A DNA stretch of 54,110 bases, taken from assembly GCA_025356395.1 (NCBI GenBank), contig JANXTA010000144.1, forward strand, positions 1-54,110, read 5' to 3'. Positions 10,915-21,236 of the stretch are shown here, piece after piece (position 1 is the stretch's first letter; every line of letters begins with the position of its first letter). Made by a program: the position numbers and the translations under genes. Origin of the DNA: Betaproteobacteria bacterium. GTDB taxonomy: Bacteria; Pseudomonadota; Gammaproteobacteria; Burkholderiales; Burkholderiaceae_D. The notes beneath the pieces were generated by a model. It was given only the letters and a program-made list of their open reading frames with translations, had not been told where the DNA came from and ran no database searches.

Positions 10915-10992
10915 CGCTTGCCGCGTGGCGGGGAACTACTTTGCCTTCAGGGAAGCACGGCAGGGGTCGGGCGCCCGTGACAGGAGCAATCG

Positions 10993-11139
10993 ATGCAACG
11001 CAATCACTGGGCTCACGTCGTCACATTCGTGCTCGCCGTCACGATCGCCACCGCGGTCCTGGTCGCGGCGGGTCTCGGCGAACGGACCGGTATCGAATAC
11101 GCCGCTACGCCCACGGCGACCGACAGCGTGCGACGGTGA
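10993..11139 (+). CDS. Small single-pass membrane protein of the cbb3 cluster, function unknown
   Basis: 48 residues from ATG 10993, with a strong ribosome site (AGGAG, 6 bases before ATG). Residues about 7-28 form one hydrophobic helix (HVVTFVLAVTIATAVLVAAG), followed by a short polar tail (GERTGIEYAATPTATDSVRR). It lies between an FNR-like box and ccoI, 32 bases upstream of the latter. It is not CcoS, which is found separately at 13363. I do not recognise it. The position and ribosome site argue that it is expressed. Confidence 0.6.
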   Translation: MQRNHWAHVVTFVLAVTIATAVLVAAGLGERTGIEYAATPTATDSVRR

Positions 11140-11171
11140 GCGGGTAGTCCCGCGATCGCCGGGAGACCTTC

Positions 11172-13352
11172 ATGGCCTCGCATCCCATGCCAGTCACCGC
11201 GTTGTCGTCGCGCCTTCCACGCGCTCAGCTCATCGAAGCGGTCTTCCGCATCGGCGGCATGCATTGCGCCGCCTGCAGCGGCATCATCAGCGAACTGCTG
11301 ATGCGCTTGCCGGGCGTGGAGAGCGCACAGGTCAACGCGGCATCGGAACGTGCGTCGGTGCGCTGGAACCCGCAACGTATCGAGGCAGCGACGCTGGTCG
11401 ATGCGATCGAGGCGGCCGGCTATCTGGCCGATCCGGATACCGCCGCGCATGCCGGTGCGATGCGCAAGGTCGAATCGCGTGCGGCGATCTGGCGCCTCTT
11501 CGTCGCGGTGTTCTGTGCGATGCAGATCATGATGCTGGCCACCCCCGCGTACGTCAGTGCCGCCGGGGACCTCGCGGCCGATCAGAAACGTCTCCTCGAC
11601 CTCGCTGCGTGGATGCTCACGCTGCCCATCCTCGCGTTCTCCGCCAGACCCTTCTTCTCGGGGGCATGGCAGTCGCTGCGGCAACGGCGCATCGGCATGG
11701 ACGTGCCGGTCGCGCTCGGGATCACGTGTGCGTTCGTCGCGAGCACGATCGTCACATTCATGCCCGACGGCATCGCGGGTGGCGACGTGTACTTCGATTC
11801 GCTGTCGATGTTCGTCAGCTTCCTGCTGGCCGGACGGCTGCTCGATATGCAGATGCGGCACAAGGCCGAACGCCTGCTCGAGGAGGCCACCGAGCGTGTC
11901 CCCGCGGCCGTGATGCGTCTCACCGTCGCCGGAGGTTCGGAACTCGTCAACCCGTCGCGGCTGCGACGCGGCGATCGGGTCCGGGTGCTCGTCGGTGACG
12001 GCTTTCCCGCCGACGGCACGCTGATCGACGGCACCTGTGAAGCCGACGAGTCGCTGATCACCGGAGAATCGCGCGGCGTGGCGAAGGCGATCGGCGATGC
12101 CGTCATCGCGGGCAGCCGCAACCTGCGCGGTCCGGTCGTGATGCGGGTCGAACGTGTCGGCGCCGACACGCGCTACGAAGCCATCTGCGGACTGATGCGT
12201 GCCGTGCGCAACGGCAAGCCGCAGCTGCTGGCCGCGGTCGATCGCTGGGCGGGTCCCTTCGTGTGGTGCGTCCTCGGACTGGCTGCCGCTTCGGGCTTCG
12301 CGTGGAGCTTGATCGATCCGTCGCGGACGGTCTGGGTCGTGATCTCGGTACTGATCGTTACGTGTCCCTGCGCGCTGTCGCTGGCGGCCCCCTCCGCGTT
12401 GTTGTCCGCTGCGGCGGCGATGGGCCGACACGGCCTGCTGCTGCGCCGGATCGATGCGATCGAGGGGCTGGCCAGAGTCGACACCCTGTTCCTCGACAAG
12501 ACCGGCACGCTGACCGAGTGCGGCAAGCAGGGTGTCTCGATCGAACCGGTCAACCCCCATGATCGTTCATGGATCGAAGGGTTCGCCGCATCGTTGGCAA
12601 GTGCGTCGGCACACCCGTTGTCGCGGGCGATCGTTGCGTGCCACCGGCCGTCGCCTGTTACGTGGACCGACCTCCGCGAGGTCGCGGGATACGGCGTGGA
12701 AGGGCTTGACTCTGCCGGCTGTCGCTGGCGCCTCGGTGCCTCGAATCAGGAAGACAGCGACCGATCAGTCGAGACACAGGCATGGCTGACGCGCGACGGA
12801 CTAGCCACCGCACGCTTCTCTTTCGACGAAGTGCTGCGTGCCGATGTCGTCGAGGCTGTACGCGCATTGAAGGCCGACGGCATCCGGGTGCGGCTGTTGT
12901 CGGGGGACGATCCCATACGCGTCGCGCGCATCGCGACAATGCTCGGCATCGCCGGTGACGGCGGCATGACGCCGGACGACAAGCTGCGCGTGCTGCGCGA
13001 TGCGCAGGCGCATGGCGAGATCGTCGCGATGATCGGCGACGGCATCAACGATGGTCCGGTGCTCGCGCAAGCCGACGTCTCGCTGGCGATGGCGGAAGGC
13101 GCGACGCTCGCGCGCGCAGAGGCCGACGGCGTAATGCTCTTCAACCGGTTGGGCGACGTCGTTGTAGCACGCACCCTGGCGAAGAAGGCGGTCCGCATCG
13201 TCCACCAGAACTTCGCCTGGGCCATCACCTACAACTTGGTGTCGATCCCGCTCGCGATCGGCGGATGGATGCCGCCATGGGTCGCCGGCGCCGGCATGGC
13301 CTGCAGCTCGCTCGTCGTCGTGGCGAACGGACTGCAACTCACGCGCCGCTGA
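11172..13352 (+). CDS. ccoI: P1B-type copper ATPase for cbb3 oxidase assembly (CcoI/FixI/CopA2)
   Basis: 726 residues. One N-terminal heavy-metal domain (GGMHCAACSG, near residue 30), eight predicted membrane segments, the metal-translocating CPC in VTCPCALSLAAPSALL, the phosphorylation motif DKTGTLTE, and the hinge GDGINDGPVLAQADVSLAM. It exports Cu(I) to the periplasm for the CuB site of the cbb3 oxidase rather than for bulk copper resistance. I infer this from the adjacent ccoS and ccoNOQP. The ATG at 11172 has GGGAGA upstream; MPVTAL six codons later is the alternative. Confidence 0.93.
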   Translation: MASHPMPVTALSSRLPRAQLIEAVFRIGGMHCAACSGIISELLMRLPGVESAQVNAASERASVRWNPQRIEAATLVDAIEAAGYLADPDTAAHAGAMRKVESRAAIWRLFVAVFCAMQIMMLATPAYVSAAGDLAADQKRLLDLAAWMLTLPILAFSARPFFSGAWQSLRQRRIGMDVPVALGITCAFVASTIVTFMPDGIAGGDVYFDSLSMFVSFLLAGRLLDMQMRHKAERLLEEATERVPAAVMRLTVAGGSELVNPSRLRRGDRVRVLVGDGFPADGTLIDGTCEADESLITGESRGVAKAIGDAVIAGSRNLRGPVVMRVERVGADTRYEAICGLMRAVRNGKPQLLAAVDRWAGPFVWCVLGLAAASGFAWSLIDPSRTVWVVISVLIVTCPCALSLAAPSALLSAAAAMGRHGLLLRRIDAIEGLARVDTLFLDKTGTLTECGKQGVSIEPVNPHDRSWIEGFAASLASASAHPLSRAIVACHRPSPVTWTDLREVAGYGVEGLDSAGCRWRLGASNQEDSDRSVETQAWLTRDGLATARFSFDEVLRADVVEAVRALKADGIRVRLLSGDDPIRVARIATMLGIAGDGGMTPDDKLRVLRDAQAHGEIVAMIGDGINDGPVLAQADVSLAMAEGATLARAEADGVMLFNRLGDVVVARTLAKKAVRIVHQNFAWAITYNLVSIPLAIGGWMPPWVAGAGMACSSLVVVANGLQLTRR

Positions 13353-13362
13353 CGGCGAAGCC

Positions 13363-13530
13363 GTGGACATCCTCTACCTGCTGATCCCGTTCTCGGTCGC
13401 GATGATCTTCATCATCATCGCGGTCTTCGCATGGGCGCTCGAACGCGGCCAGTTCGACGACCTGGAACAACAGGGCGCGTCGATCCTCGACGCCGAACCC
13501 GCTTCAATTGACCCACATCAAGGGTCCTGA
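13363..13530 (+). CDS. ccoS: cbb3 oxidase assembly protein CcoS
   Basis: 55 residues, GTG start 10 bases after ccoI. One transmembrane helix ([21 protein letters not shown]) is followed by the family signature ERGQFDDLE, close to the RSGQFDDL of known CcoS. CcoS is needed for insertion of haem and copper into CcoN. The last codons overlap an FNR-like box (13508-13521) that belongs to the ccoN promoter. Confidence 0.9.
   Translation: MDILYLLIPFSVAMIFIIIAVFAWALERGQFDDLEQQGASILDAEPASIDPHQGS
13508..13521. promoter_or_regulatory. FNR-like box in front of ccoN
   Basis: TTGACCCACATCAA fits TTGAY-N4-RTCAA. It lies inside the 3' end of ccoS, 62 bases before the ccoN start, a normal spacing for an activating site. 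ccoN therefore probably has its own oxygen-regulated promoter. Confidence 0.8.
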
Positions 13531-13583
13531 CCCAGCCTCGTCCAAGAATTCGCATCAGGGACCAATCCAGGGCGGAGGACGAT

Positions 13584-15023
<1,440 letters not shown>

Positions 15024-15037
15024 GGAGGCCCGCAATC

Positions 15038-15658
15038 ATGCAAAAAGATCCTGCATTGCGCGGCCACGAGCGCATCGAGACCAGCAACTTCCTGATGATC
15101 GTGCTGATCCTGGTCGTCATCGCGATCGGCGGGATGGTCGAGATCATCCCGCTATTCTTCCAGCGCTCGACGACCGAGGCCACCGAAGGCATCAATCCTT
15201 ACCCGGCGCTGCAACTGGTCGGCCGCGACATCTACATCCGCGAGGGTTGCTACAACTGCCACTCGCAGATGATCCGGCCGCTCCACGCCGAGACGCTGCG
15301 CTACGGGCACTACTCGATGGCCGGCGAGTTCGTCTACGACCACCCGTTCCAGTGGGGCAGCAAGCGCACCGGCCCGGACCTGCATCGGGTCGGTGGCAAG
15401 TACAGCGACGAATGGCATCGCATCCACCTGATCGGCCCGCGCGATGTCGTGCCCGAATCGAACATGCCCGCCTACACGTGGCTCGAGCACGAACCCATCG
15501 AGGGCGTGCGCGTGCCGCCGCGGCTGCGCGCGATGCAGCGGCTCGGCGTGCCTTACACGGACGCGGAGATCACCGACAGCGCAGCAGCGGTCGCCGGCAA
15601 GACCGAACTCGACGCCCTGATCGCCTATCTGCAGTCGCTCGGCACCCACGTGAAGTGA
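15038..15658 (+). CDS. ccoO: cbb3 oxidase monohaem cytochrome c subunit CcoO
   Basis: 206 residues from ATG 15038, preceded by GAGGAGG. An N-terminal membrane anchor (FLMIVLILVVIAIGGMVEIIPLFF) is followed by the haem site GCYNCHSQMIRPLHAET, where Cys-Tyr-Asn-Cys-His binds haem c. The distal Met is probably in ESNMPAYTWL. It passes electrons from CcoP to CcoN. It lies 14 bases after ccoN. Confidence 0.96.
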   Translation: MQKDPALRGHERIETSNFLMIVLILVVIAIGGMVEIIPLFFQRSTTEATEGINPYPALQLVGRDIYIREGCYNCHSQMIRPLHAETLRYGHYSMAGEFVYDHPFQWGSKRTGPDLHRVGGKYSDEWHRIHLIGPRDVVPESNMPAYTWLEHEPIEGVRVPPRLRAMQRLGVPYTDAEITDSAAAVAGKTELDALIAYLQSLGTHVK

Positions 15659-15671
15659 TCGGGAGAAACGC

Positions 15672-15836
15672 ATGGACATCAACCTGATTCGAAGCGTCGT
15701 GACCCTGCTCAGCTTCGCGCTGTTCCTGGCGCTCATGTTCTGGACCTGGAAGCCTTCGCGGAAGGCCGATCACGAGCAGGCCTCGCGCCTGCTGTTCGAC
15801 GGCGAGAGCCGCACCGATGAAGGATTGTCGCCATGA
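15672..15836 (+). CDS. ccoQ: cbb3 oxidase small subunit CcoQ
   Basis: 54 residues. One membrane helix (LIRSVVTLLSFALFLALMFWTW) is followed by a basic then acidic tail (KPSRKADHEQASRLLFDGE), as is typical of CcoQ/FixQ, which stabilises the complex. A GGGAGAA ribosome site precedes the ATG. Its stop overlaps the ccoP start as ATGA. Confidence 0.9.
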   Translation: MDINLIRSVVTLLSFALFLALMFWTWKPSRKADHEQASRLLFDGESRTDEGLSP

Positions 15837-16750
15837 GCGATTTCGTCAGCAATGGCTGGTCGATCTACATCGCGGGCGTCGTCGTGCTCGGCCTCGCGGC
15901 CTGCCTGGCGCTGCTGCTCGTCGCGGCGCGGCGCCGCCCGATGTCGACCGACAACACCACCGGTCACGTCTGGGACGAAGACCTGCGCGAGCTCAACAAC
16001 CCGCTGCCACGCTGGTGGATGGGCCTGTTCGTGCTGACCATCGCCTTCGCCTGCGGCTACCTGTGGCTCTATCCGGGTTTTGGCAGCGCACAAGGTAGCA
16101 AGGGCTGGACCAGCGCCAACCAGTACGAGGCCGAACGCGCCAAGGCACGCGCCGATGCTGCACCCCTGTACGCCGCCTATCGACTCCAGCAGGCCTCGGA
16201 ACTGGCCCTCGAGCCGGCCGCGATGGCGATGGGTGAACGGCTCTTCGCGAACAACTGCGCGGCCTGCCACGGTTCCGACGCCAAGGGCAGCAAGGGCTTC
16301 CCTGACCTGACCGACAACGACTGGCTGCACGGCGGATCACCCGAGAACATCGAGGAGTCGATCACCAAGGGCCGCATCGGCACGATGCCGCCGATGGCCG
16401 CCGCGGTCGGCACACCAAAGGACGTCGGCAACCTCGCGGCCTACGTGCTCAGCCTGTCGACCCCGAGCCTCGCGCAGACTTTGCCGGCGCAGCTCGGTCG
16501 TTCGAAGTTCGCTGTGTGCGCGGCTTGCCATGGCGCCGACGGCAAGGGCAACCAGGCCATCGGCTCGGCCAACCTGACCGACGGCATCTGGCTGCACGGA
16601 CGCGGCGAAGCCGCGATCGTCGCGATGATCAACAACGGCAAGACCAACGTGATGCCGGCGCACGAAACCCGCTTGTCGCCTGAGCAGATCCACGTGCTGG
16701 CGGCCTACGTCTGGAGCCTGTCGCATCGTCCGGTGACGGCTTCGCGTTGA
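15833..16750 (+). CDS. ccoP: cbb3 oxidase dihaem cytochrome c subunit CcoP
   Basis: 305 residues. The N-terminus has two hydrophobic helices (IYIAGVVVLGLAACLALLLVAA and LFVLTIAFACGYLWLYPGF) around a VWDEDLRELNNPLPRWW segment typical of the long-form CcoP. Two haem c sites follow: NCAACHGSDAKGS and VCAACHGADGKGN, with Met ligands likely in TMPPM and VMPAHE. It is the electron entry subunit. Confidence 0.96.
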   Translation: MSDFVSNGWSIYIAGVVVLGLAACLALLLVAARRRPMSTDNTTGHVWDEDLRELNNPLPRWWMGLFVLTIAFACGYLWLYPGFGSAQGSKGWTSANQYEAERAKARADAAPLYAAYRLQQASELALEPAAMAMGERLFANNCAACHGSDAKGSKGFPDLTDNDWLHGGSPENIEESITKGRIGTMPPMAAAVGTPKDVGNLAAYVLSLSTPSLAQTLPAQLGRSKFAVCAACHGADGKGNQAIGSANLTDGIWLHGRGEAAIVAMINNGKTNVMPAHETRLSPEQIHVLAAYVWSLSHRPVTASR

Positions 16751-16757
16751 GGCGACG

Positions 16758-18188
16758 ATGGACAGCGCCGTCACGTCGTCGAAGAAGAAGATCATTCCGA
16801 TCGTCGCGGAAGGCTCGTTGTACGAGAAGCACCGGAAGATCTATCCGCGGTCGGCCAGGGGCTGGTTCGCGCGCTGGCGCTGGACGATGGTGTTCATCAC
16901 GCAGCTCGCGTTCTACGGCCTGCCGTGGCTGCACTGGAACGACCGCCAGGCCGTGCTGTTCGACCTCGCCGCGCGACGCTTCTTCGTCTTCGACCTGGTG
17001 CTGTATCCGCAGGACTTCATCTACCTGTCGGCGCTGCTGATCATCTGTGCCTACAGCCTGTTCTTTTTCACGGCGATCGGCGGCCGCCTGTGGTGCGGCT
17101 ACGCCTGTCCACAGACCGTCTACACCGAGATCTTCCTGTGGGTCGAGCGACGCTTCGAGGGCGAGCGCGGGGCGCACCAGAAGCGCGACGCCGGCGGCTG
17201 GACCGTCGACAAGGTCATCCGCAAGGCCGGCAAGCACGGCGCGTGGCTGACGATCGCCTGGTGGACCGGCTTCACGTTCGTCGGCTACTTCACGCCGATC
17301 CAGACGTTGTGGAGCGAGGCCTTCACGCTTTCCTTCGGACCATGGGAATGGTTCTGGGTCAACTTCTACGGCTTCGCGACCTACGGCAACGCGGGCTTCA
17401 TGCGCGAGCAGGTCTGCAAGTACATGTGTCCCTATGCGCGTTTCCAGAGCGCGATGTACGACCGCGATACGATGACCATCACCTACGACGCGGCACGCGG
17501 CGACCCGCGCGGCGTCCGTGCGCGCGGCGCGGACCCGAAGAGCCTGAACCTCGGCGCCTGTATCGACTGCGGCCTGTGCGTACAGGTCTGCCCGACGGGC
17601 ATCGACATCCGCGACGGGTCGCAGTACGAATGCACCGGCTGCACCGCCTGCATCGACGCGTGCAACGGCGTGATGGACAAGATGCACTACCCGCGCGGGC
17701 TGGTGCGCTACGCGACGTTGAACGGCGTCGCGCAGGGCTGGTCGCGGCGCGAGATGTTCGCGCGCATCTTGCGACCTCGCGTGGTGGTCTACGGCGCCGT
17801 GCTGATCGCGCTGTCCGCGACCTTCGTTGTCAGCCTCGCGTCGCGGCCCTTGCTGCGGGTCGACGTCGTGCGCGATCGGTCCGTGCTCGCGCGGACGGTC
17901 GACGACGGCAGCATCGAGAACCTCTACCGGCTGCAGCTGATGAACGCCAGCGAACGGCAACGCGAGACCCGCATCGCGATCGATGGTGTCGAAGGCGCCC
18001 GCATCGTCGACGGCTCGACATCCACCCTCGCGCCTTCTCAGGCGCGCTGGGTCACGGTGTCGGTCCGGGTGCCGGCCACGACCGCGAACGCACTCTCCAC
18101 AGGCGCCCATCCGATCCGTTTCCTGGTCACGCTCGACGACGCGAGTCGTCCGGTGATCGAGCGCTCCAGCTTCATCGTCCCTCGCTGA
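16758..18188 (+). CDS. ccoG: cbb3 oxidase accessory ferredoxin-type membrane protein CcoG
   Basis: 476 residues. An N-terminal membrane domain contains WCGYACPQTVYTEIF and REQVCKYMCPYARFQSAM. Two 4Fe-4S clusters follow (CIDCGLCVQVCPTGIDIR and CTGCTACIDACN), and then a C-terminal immunoglobulin-like FixG domain. CcoG reduces Cu(II) to Cu(I) for delivery to the oxidase. It lies 7 bases after ccoP and before a fixH-like gene, the usual order. Confidence 0.95.
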   Translation: MDSAVTSSKKKIIPIVAEGSLYEKHRKIYPRSARGWFARWRWTMVFITQLAFYGLPWLHWNDRQAVLFDLAARRFFVFDLVLYPQDFIYLSALLIICAYSLFFFTAIGGRLWCGYACPQTVYTEIFLWVERRFEGERGAHQKRDAGGWTVDKVIRKAGKHGAWLTIAWWTGFTFVGYFTPIQTLWSEAFTLSFGPWEWFWVNFYGFATYGNAGFMREQVCKYMCPYARFQSAMYDRDTMTITYDAARGDPRGVRARGADPKSLNLGACIDCGLCVQVCPTGIDIRDGSQYECTGCTACIDACNGVMDKMHYPRGLVRYATLNGVAQGWSRREMFARILRPRVVVYGAVLIALSATFVVSLASRPLLRVDVVRDRSVLARTVDDGSIENLYRLQLMNASERQRETRIAIDGVEGARIVDGSTSTLAPSQARWVTVSVRVPATTANALSTGAHPIRFLVTLDDASRPVIERSSFIVPR

Positions 18189-18201
18189 ACGAAGGCCTTC
18201 C

Positions 18202-18411
18202 ATGACTCCCATCGCACTGCCCTGGTACCGCTATCCGATGCTCTGGTTCGTCATCTCGGGTCCCGCGCTGGTCGTCGTCGCGGCGCTGGCGACGTGCTTC
18301 ATCGCGTTCCGCTTCGGCGATCCTCCGCTCGCGTCGCACGCCGAGTCCGCGAAGACGCCGGAGGCGCCGGCAATGGCCGCGCGTAATCATGCGGCGACCC
18401 CCAAGCGCTGA
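18202..18411 (+). CDS. Short FixH-like protein
   Basis: 69 residues. It starts with MTPIALPWYRYPMLWFVISGPALVVVAALAT, the PWYR plus single helix pattern of the short FixH-like proteins found between ccoG and hemN in betaproteobacteria. Full-length FixH (about 160 residues) has an extra periplasmic domain that is absent here; an Ala/Pro-rich tail takes its place. Its role in oxidase assembly is assumed from position. Confidence 0.7.
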   Translation: MTPIALPWYRYPMLWFVISGPALVVVAALATCFIAFRFGDPPLASHAESAKTPEAPAMAARNHAATPKR

Positions 18412-18420
18412 CCTTCGCAG

Positions 18421-19839
18421 ATGTATGCCGACCTGATCACGCCGAGAGAGTCGCCGCCTCTTGGGCAGCGCCTGCCGCGTGCGTTGCTCGCACGATTCGA
18501 TCGCCCTGGTCCGCGCTACACGTCCTATCCGACAGCGGACCGCTTCACCGAGGGTTTCGATGAAGGTCTCGTCACCGCCACCTGGGCGGTATCACCGGGC
18601 GACCGGCCACTCCCGCTGTCGATCTACGTGCACATCCCGTTCTGCGAGTCGGTCTGCCATTACTGCGCCTGCAACAGGATCGTGACGCGCCATCACGATC
18701 GCGCGGCGCGCTACCTCGCGGCGCTCGCGGTCGAGGCCGGACATATCCGCGCCGCAATGGGGCGTGCCCGCCAAGTGTCGCAGCTCCACCTCGGCGGCGG
18801 CACGCCCACCTTCCTCGACGATGAGGAACTTCGTGCGCTGGTCGCGCACCTGCACACGACTTTCGGCTTCTCCGACGAGATCGAGATGTCGATCGAGATC
18901 GACCCGCGCACGGTCTCCGTCGAGCGCCTCGCGGTCCTGCGCGCGATGGGCTTCGGCCGGATCAGCTTCGGCTTGCAGGACTTCGACCTGGCCGTGCAGG
19001 CCGCGGCCCATCGCATCCAGCCGTTCGCGGCGGTGCAGACGCTGATGCACGCCGCGAGGGCGCTGCGCTTCGACTCGATCAACGCCGACCTGATCTACGG
19101 CTTGCCGCTGCAGACACGTGCGAGCTTCGCGCGGACGGTCGCGTCGACCATCGCGTTGCGGCCGGACCGCATCGCGCTGTATGCCTACGCGCACCTGCCG
19201 ACGCGCTTCAAGCCGCAGCGCCGGATCTCCGCTCAGGACCTGCCCGATGTTGTTGCGCGGGTCGACCTGCTCGAGCAGGCGATCTCGGCCTTCATCGACG
19301 CCGGCTACGAGTACATCGGCATGGATCACTTCGCCCTGCCGACCGACGTGCTCGCTCGGGCGCGCCGCGAGGGCCGGCTGCAACGCGACTACCAGGGCTA
19401 CGGAACGCGTCCGCCCGGCGATCTGCTGGCTCTCGGCATCTCGGCGATCAGCCATCTCGGCTCGATCTTCCACCAGAACGTCAAGGACCTCGATCCGTAT
19501 TACGAGGCGATCGAACGACACGCATTGCCGGTCGACCGCGGCATCGTGCTGTCCGAAGACGATACGGTCCACGGCGCCGCGATCATGGCGCTGATGTGCC
19601 AGGGCGTGCTGGACTTCGACGCCTTCGGCCGGACGCATGCGATCGACACGTGCCGCTACTTCGCGCGCGAACTGCCGTCGCTCGCACCGATGGTCGACGC
19701 GCAGCTCGTCGAGCTCGGCGACACCGCGCTGCGCGTGACTCGCAATGGCTGGTTCGTGGTGCGTGCGATCGCGATGACGTTCGATCGCCACCTGCAGCCG
19801 GCCCGGGACGTGCACCACTACGCGCGGATGGTCCGATGA
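18421..19839 (+). CDS. hemN: Oxygen-independent coproporphyrinogen III oxidase HemN
   Basis: 472 residues, a radical SAM enzyme that makes protoporphyrinogen IX without oxygen. It has RYTSYPTADRF at the N-terminus, YVHIPFCESVCHYCACN with the CxxxCxxC cluster motif (the final Cys of CxxxCxxCxC is also present), the SAM-binding LHLGGGTPTFL, and YQGYGTRP near the middle. It supplies haem for the cbb3 oxidase under low oxygen and lies 9 bases after the fixH-like gene, so it is in the same transcription unit. Confidence 0.95.
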   Translation: MYADLITPRESPPLGQRLPRALLARFDRPGPRYTSYPTADRFTEGFDEGLVTATWAVSPGDRPLPLSIYVHIPFCESVCHYCACNRIVTRHHDRAARYLAALAVEAGHIRAAMGRARQVSQLHLGGGTPTFLDDEELRALVAHLHTTFGFSDEIEMSIEIDPRTVSVERLAVLRAMGFGRISFGLQDFDLAVQAAAHRIQPFAAVQTLMHAARALRFDSINADLIYGLPLQTRASFARTVASTIALRPDRIALYAYAHLPTRFKPQRRISAQDLPDVVARVDLLEQAISAFIDAGYEYIGMDHFALPTDVLARARREGRLQRDYQGYGTRPPGDLLALGISAISHLGSIFHQNVKDLDPYYEAIERHALPVDRGIVLSEDDTVHGAAIMALMCQGVLDFDAFGRTHAIDTCRYFARELPSLAPMVDAQLVELGDTALRVTRNGWFVVRAIAMTFDRHLQPARDVHHYARMVR

Positions 19840-20507
19840 ACGTCGTGCTGATCGCGACCGGGCTGGTCTTGGGCATCGGCGCTTCACCGCACTGCATCGC
19901 CATGTGCGGGTCACCGTGTGCGGCGTTGACTGCCGGTGGTCGAAGGGACGCGACCGGCTTCCATCTCGGCCGAGTCGCCGGCTACATGGCGGGCGGTGCT
20001 GTGGCGGCGTCGAGCATCGCGCTGATCGGCCTGTGGGCGCAGGCGGTACCGGTGCTGCGCCCGTTCTGGATCCTGCTGCAACTGGCGTTCCTCGCCGTCG
20101 GCCTGCTGTGGCTGTGGACCGGCAAGCCGGTCAGCCGCAAGACGACGATCCTGGTGGGTGGTGTCCGGCCTCTGCGCCGCATGTCGCCGGCCAGGGCATC
20201 GGCTGCGGGACTCGCGTGGGTCGCATGGCCGTGCGGCGCGTTGCAGGGCGCCTTGCTGATCGCAGCGCTCGCCTCGAACGCGGTCGACGGCGCCCTCGTG
20301 ATGGGCGCGTATGCCCTCGGGTCACTACCCGCGCTGGCGTTCGTGCCGACGGCATTTCGCCTGCGGACAGCGGGTCCCGGGTGGCTCGCACGCTCGATGA
20401 CCCCGGCGGTCGGCATGCGCATCGCGGGCTTCGGATTGGTCGCGATGTCCACTACCGCGTTGCTGCATGGCATGTGGACGAAGATCGCCGCGTTCTGCCT
20501 GTCCTGA
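19836..20507 (+). CDS. SafE/DsbD-type membrane protein linked to cbb3 assembly
   Basis: 223 residues from ATG 19836, which overlaps the hemN stop (ATGA). The GIGASPHCIAMCGSPC motif in the first helix is typical of the sulfite exporter TauE/SafE-like (DsbD_2) proteins found beside cbb3 genes, where the His and Cys residues are thought to handle copper. About six membrane segments follow, with WVAWPCGALQGALL in the second half mirroring the first motif. A role in copper supply or haem c maturation is inferred from context. Confidence 0.82.
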   Translation: MNVVLIATGLVLGIGASPHCIAMCGSPCAALTAGGRRDATGFHLGRVAGYMAGGAVAASSIALIGLWAQAVPVLRPFWILLQLAFLAVGLLWLWTGKPVSRKTTILVGGVRPLRRMSPARASAAGLAWVAWPCGALQGALLIAALASNAVDGALVMGAYALGSLPALAFVPTAFRLRTAGPGWLARSMTPAVGMRIAGFGLVAMSTTALLHGMWTKIAAFCLS

Positions 20508-20526
20508 ATCCGACGCCGCAGCGCGC

Positions 20527-21012
20527 TCAGCGCAACGCGACCAGCAGGGCGCCCTGCACGATCTGCCGGCGCCGGTCGACGAGCGGTCGGTGGTGGTCGA
20601 GCAACTCGGCCAGGATCGCCGTGGGATGGGTCGTGGATCCGAGGCCTGCGAAGACCGGGATGCCGCAATGGCTCGCGAAGGGTTCGAGCAGCGTGGCCGG
20701 CATGCCCTCGCATTCGACCGCGTCGTACAGGCGACCGATCGCTTCGGCGGTGCGGCGCAGTGCCTCGTCGGTGGCGAGCATGCGCCACATCGGACCGATC
20801 GCCGCCACGTAGGCCCCGATTCCTTCCGCCGCCTCGCGGACCAGCACGGCACTGGGCGAGCCGGCCTCGCACATCAGGCCGATCTTCTTGCCACGCAATG
20901 GCAGCGGCGATGCGTCGCCGCCGGAGCGCGCTTCGAGCCCGATCGCCGTGGCCAGGATCGCGACCGCTTGCGGGTCGCTTCGTCTGGCGAAGGAGGCTGC
21001 TGAATCGGTCAT
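20527..21012 (-). CDS. Stand-alone carbamoyl-phosphate-binding-like domain of the ATCase/OTCase family
   Basis: 161 residues, about half of a transcarbamoylase. GKKIGLMCEAGSPSAVLVREAAEGIGA resembles the N-terminal domain, but the STRTR phosphate loop is replaced by EAGSPSA. HCGIPVFAGLGSTTHPTAILAELL matches the conserved HPTQ region, with Ala in place of Gln. The ornithine/aspartate-binding C-terminal domain is missing. Catalysis is therefore doubtful; it may be a regulatory or degenerate relative. It faces the Crp/Fnr gene across an FNR-like box. Confidence 0.6.
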   Translation of the reverse strand: MTDSAASFARRSDPQAVAILATAIGLEARSGGDASPLPLRGKKIGLMCEAGSPSAVLVREAAEGIGAYVAAIGPMWRMLATDEALRRTAEAIGRLYDAVECEGMPATLLEPFASHCGIPVFAGLGSTTHPTAILAELLDHHRPLVDRRRQIVQGALLVALR

Positions 21013-21078
21013 GGAGAAGGTGTGCCAGGGCAGTCGGGTGGGATCGTCGAAGCCTAGGGGCCTTCATCGCGAACCCGG

Positions 21079-21092
21079 TTGATCTCCATCAA
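21079..21092. promoter_or_regulatory. Perfect FNR consensus box
   Basis: TTGATCTCCATCAA is an exact match to TTGAT-N4-ATCAA. It is 66 bases upstream of the minus-strand carbamoyltransferase-like gene and 144 bases upstream of the Crp/Fnr start at 21237. It may activate the first and autoregulate the second. Confidence 0.85.
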
Positions 21093-21236
21093 CGGGAAGC
21101 GCTGCGGTGCCCCCCCCGCACAGCGGCGTTTACCGATCGTTTACGAAAGTTTACGGAGCGACACATGCGATTGATGCTGGGTTGTCGCGGGCTTCCTACA
21201 ATAGGTTCAGTTCCTCCCAGCCCTCAGGACGCCCCG

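Noticed and set aside
11172-13352. ccoI as a general copper-resistance CopA
   Set aside because: It has a single metal-binding domain and lies directly in front of ccoS and ccoN, the standard setting of the oxidase-assembly ATPase.
21164-21236. Upstream ATG at 21164 as the Crp/Fnr start
   Set aside because: It adds a stretch without family similarity and without a Cys cluster, while ATG 21237 has its own AGGAC site. It is not fully excluded.
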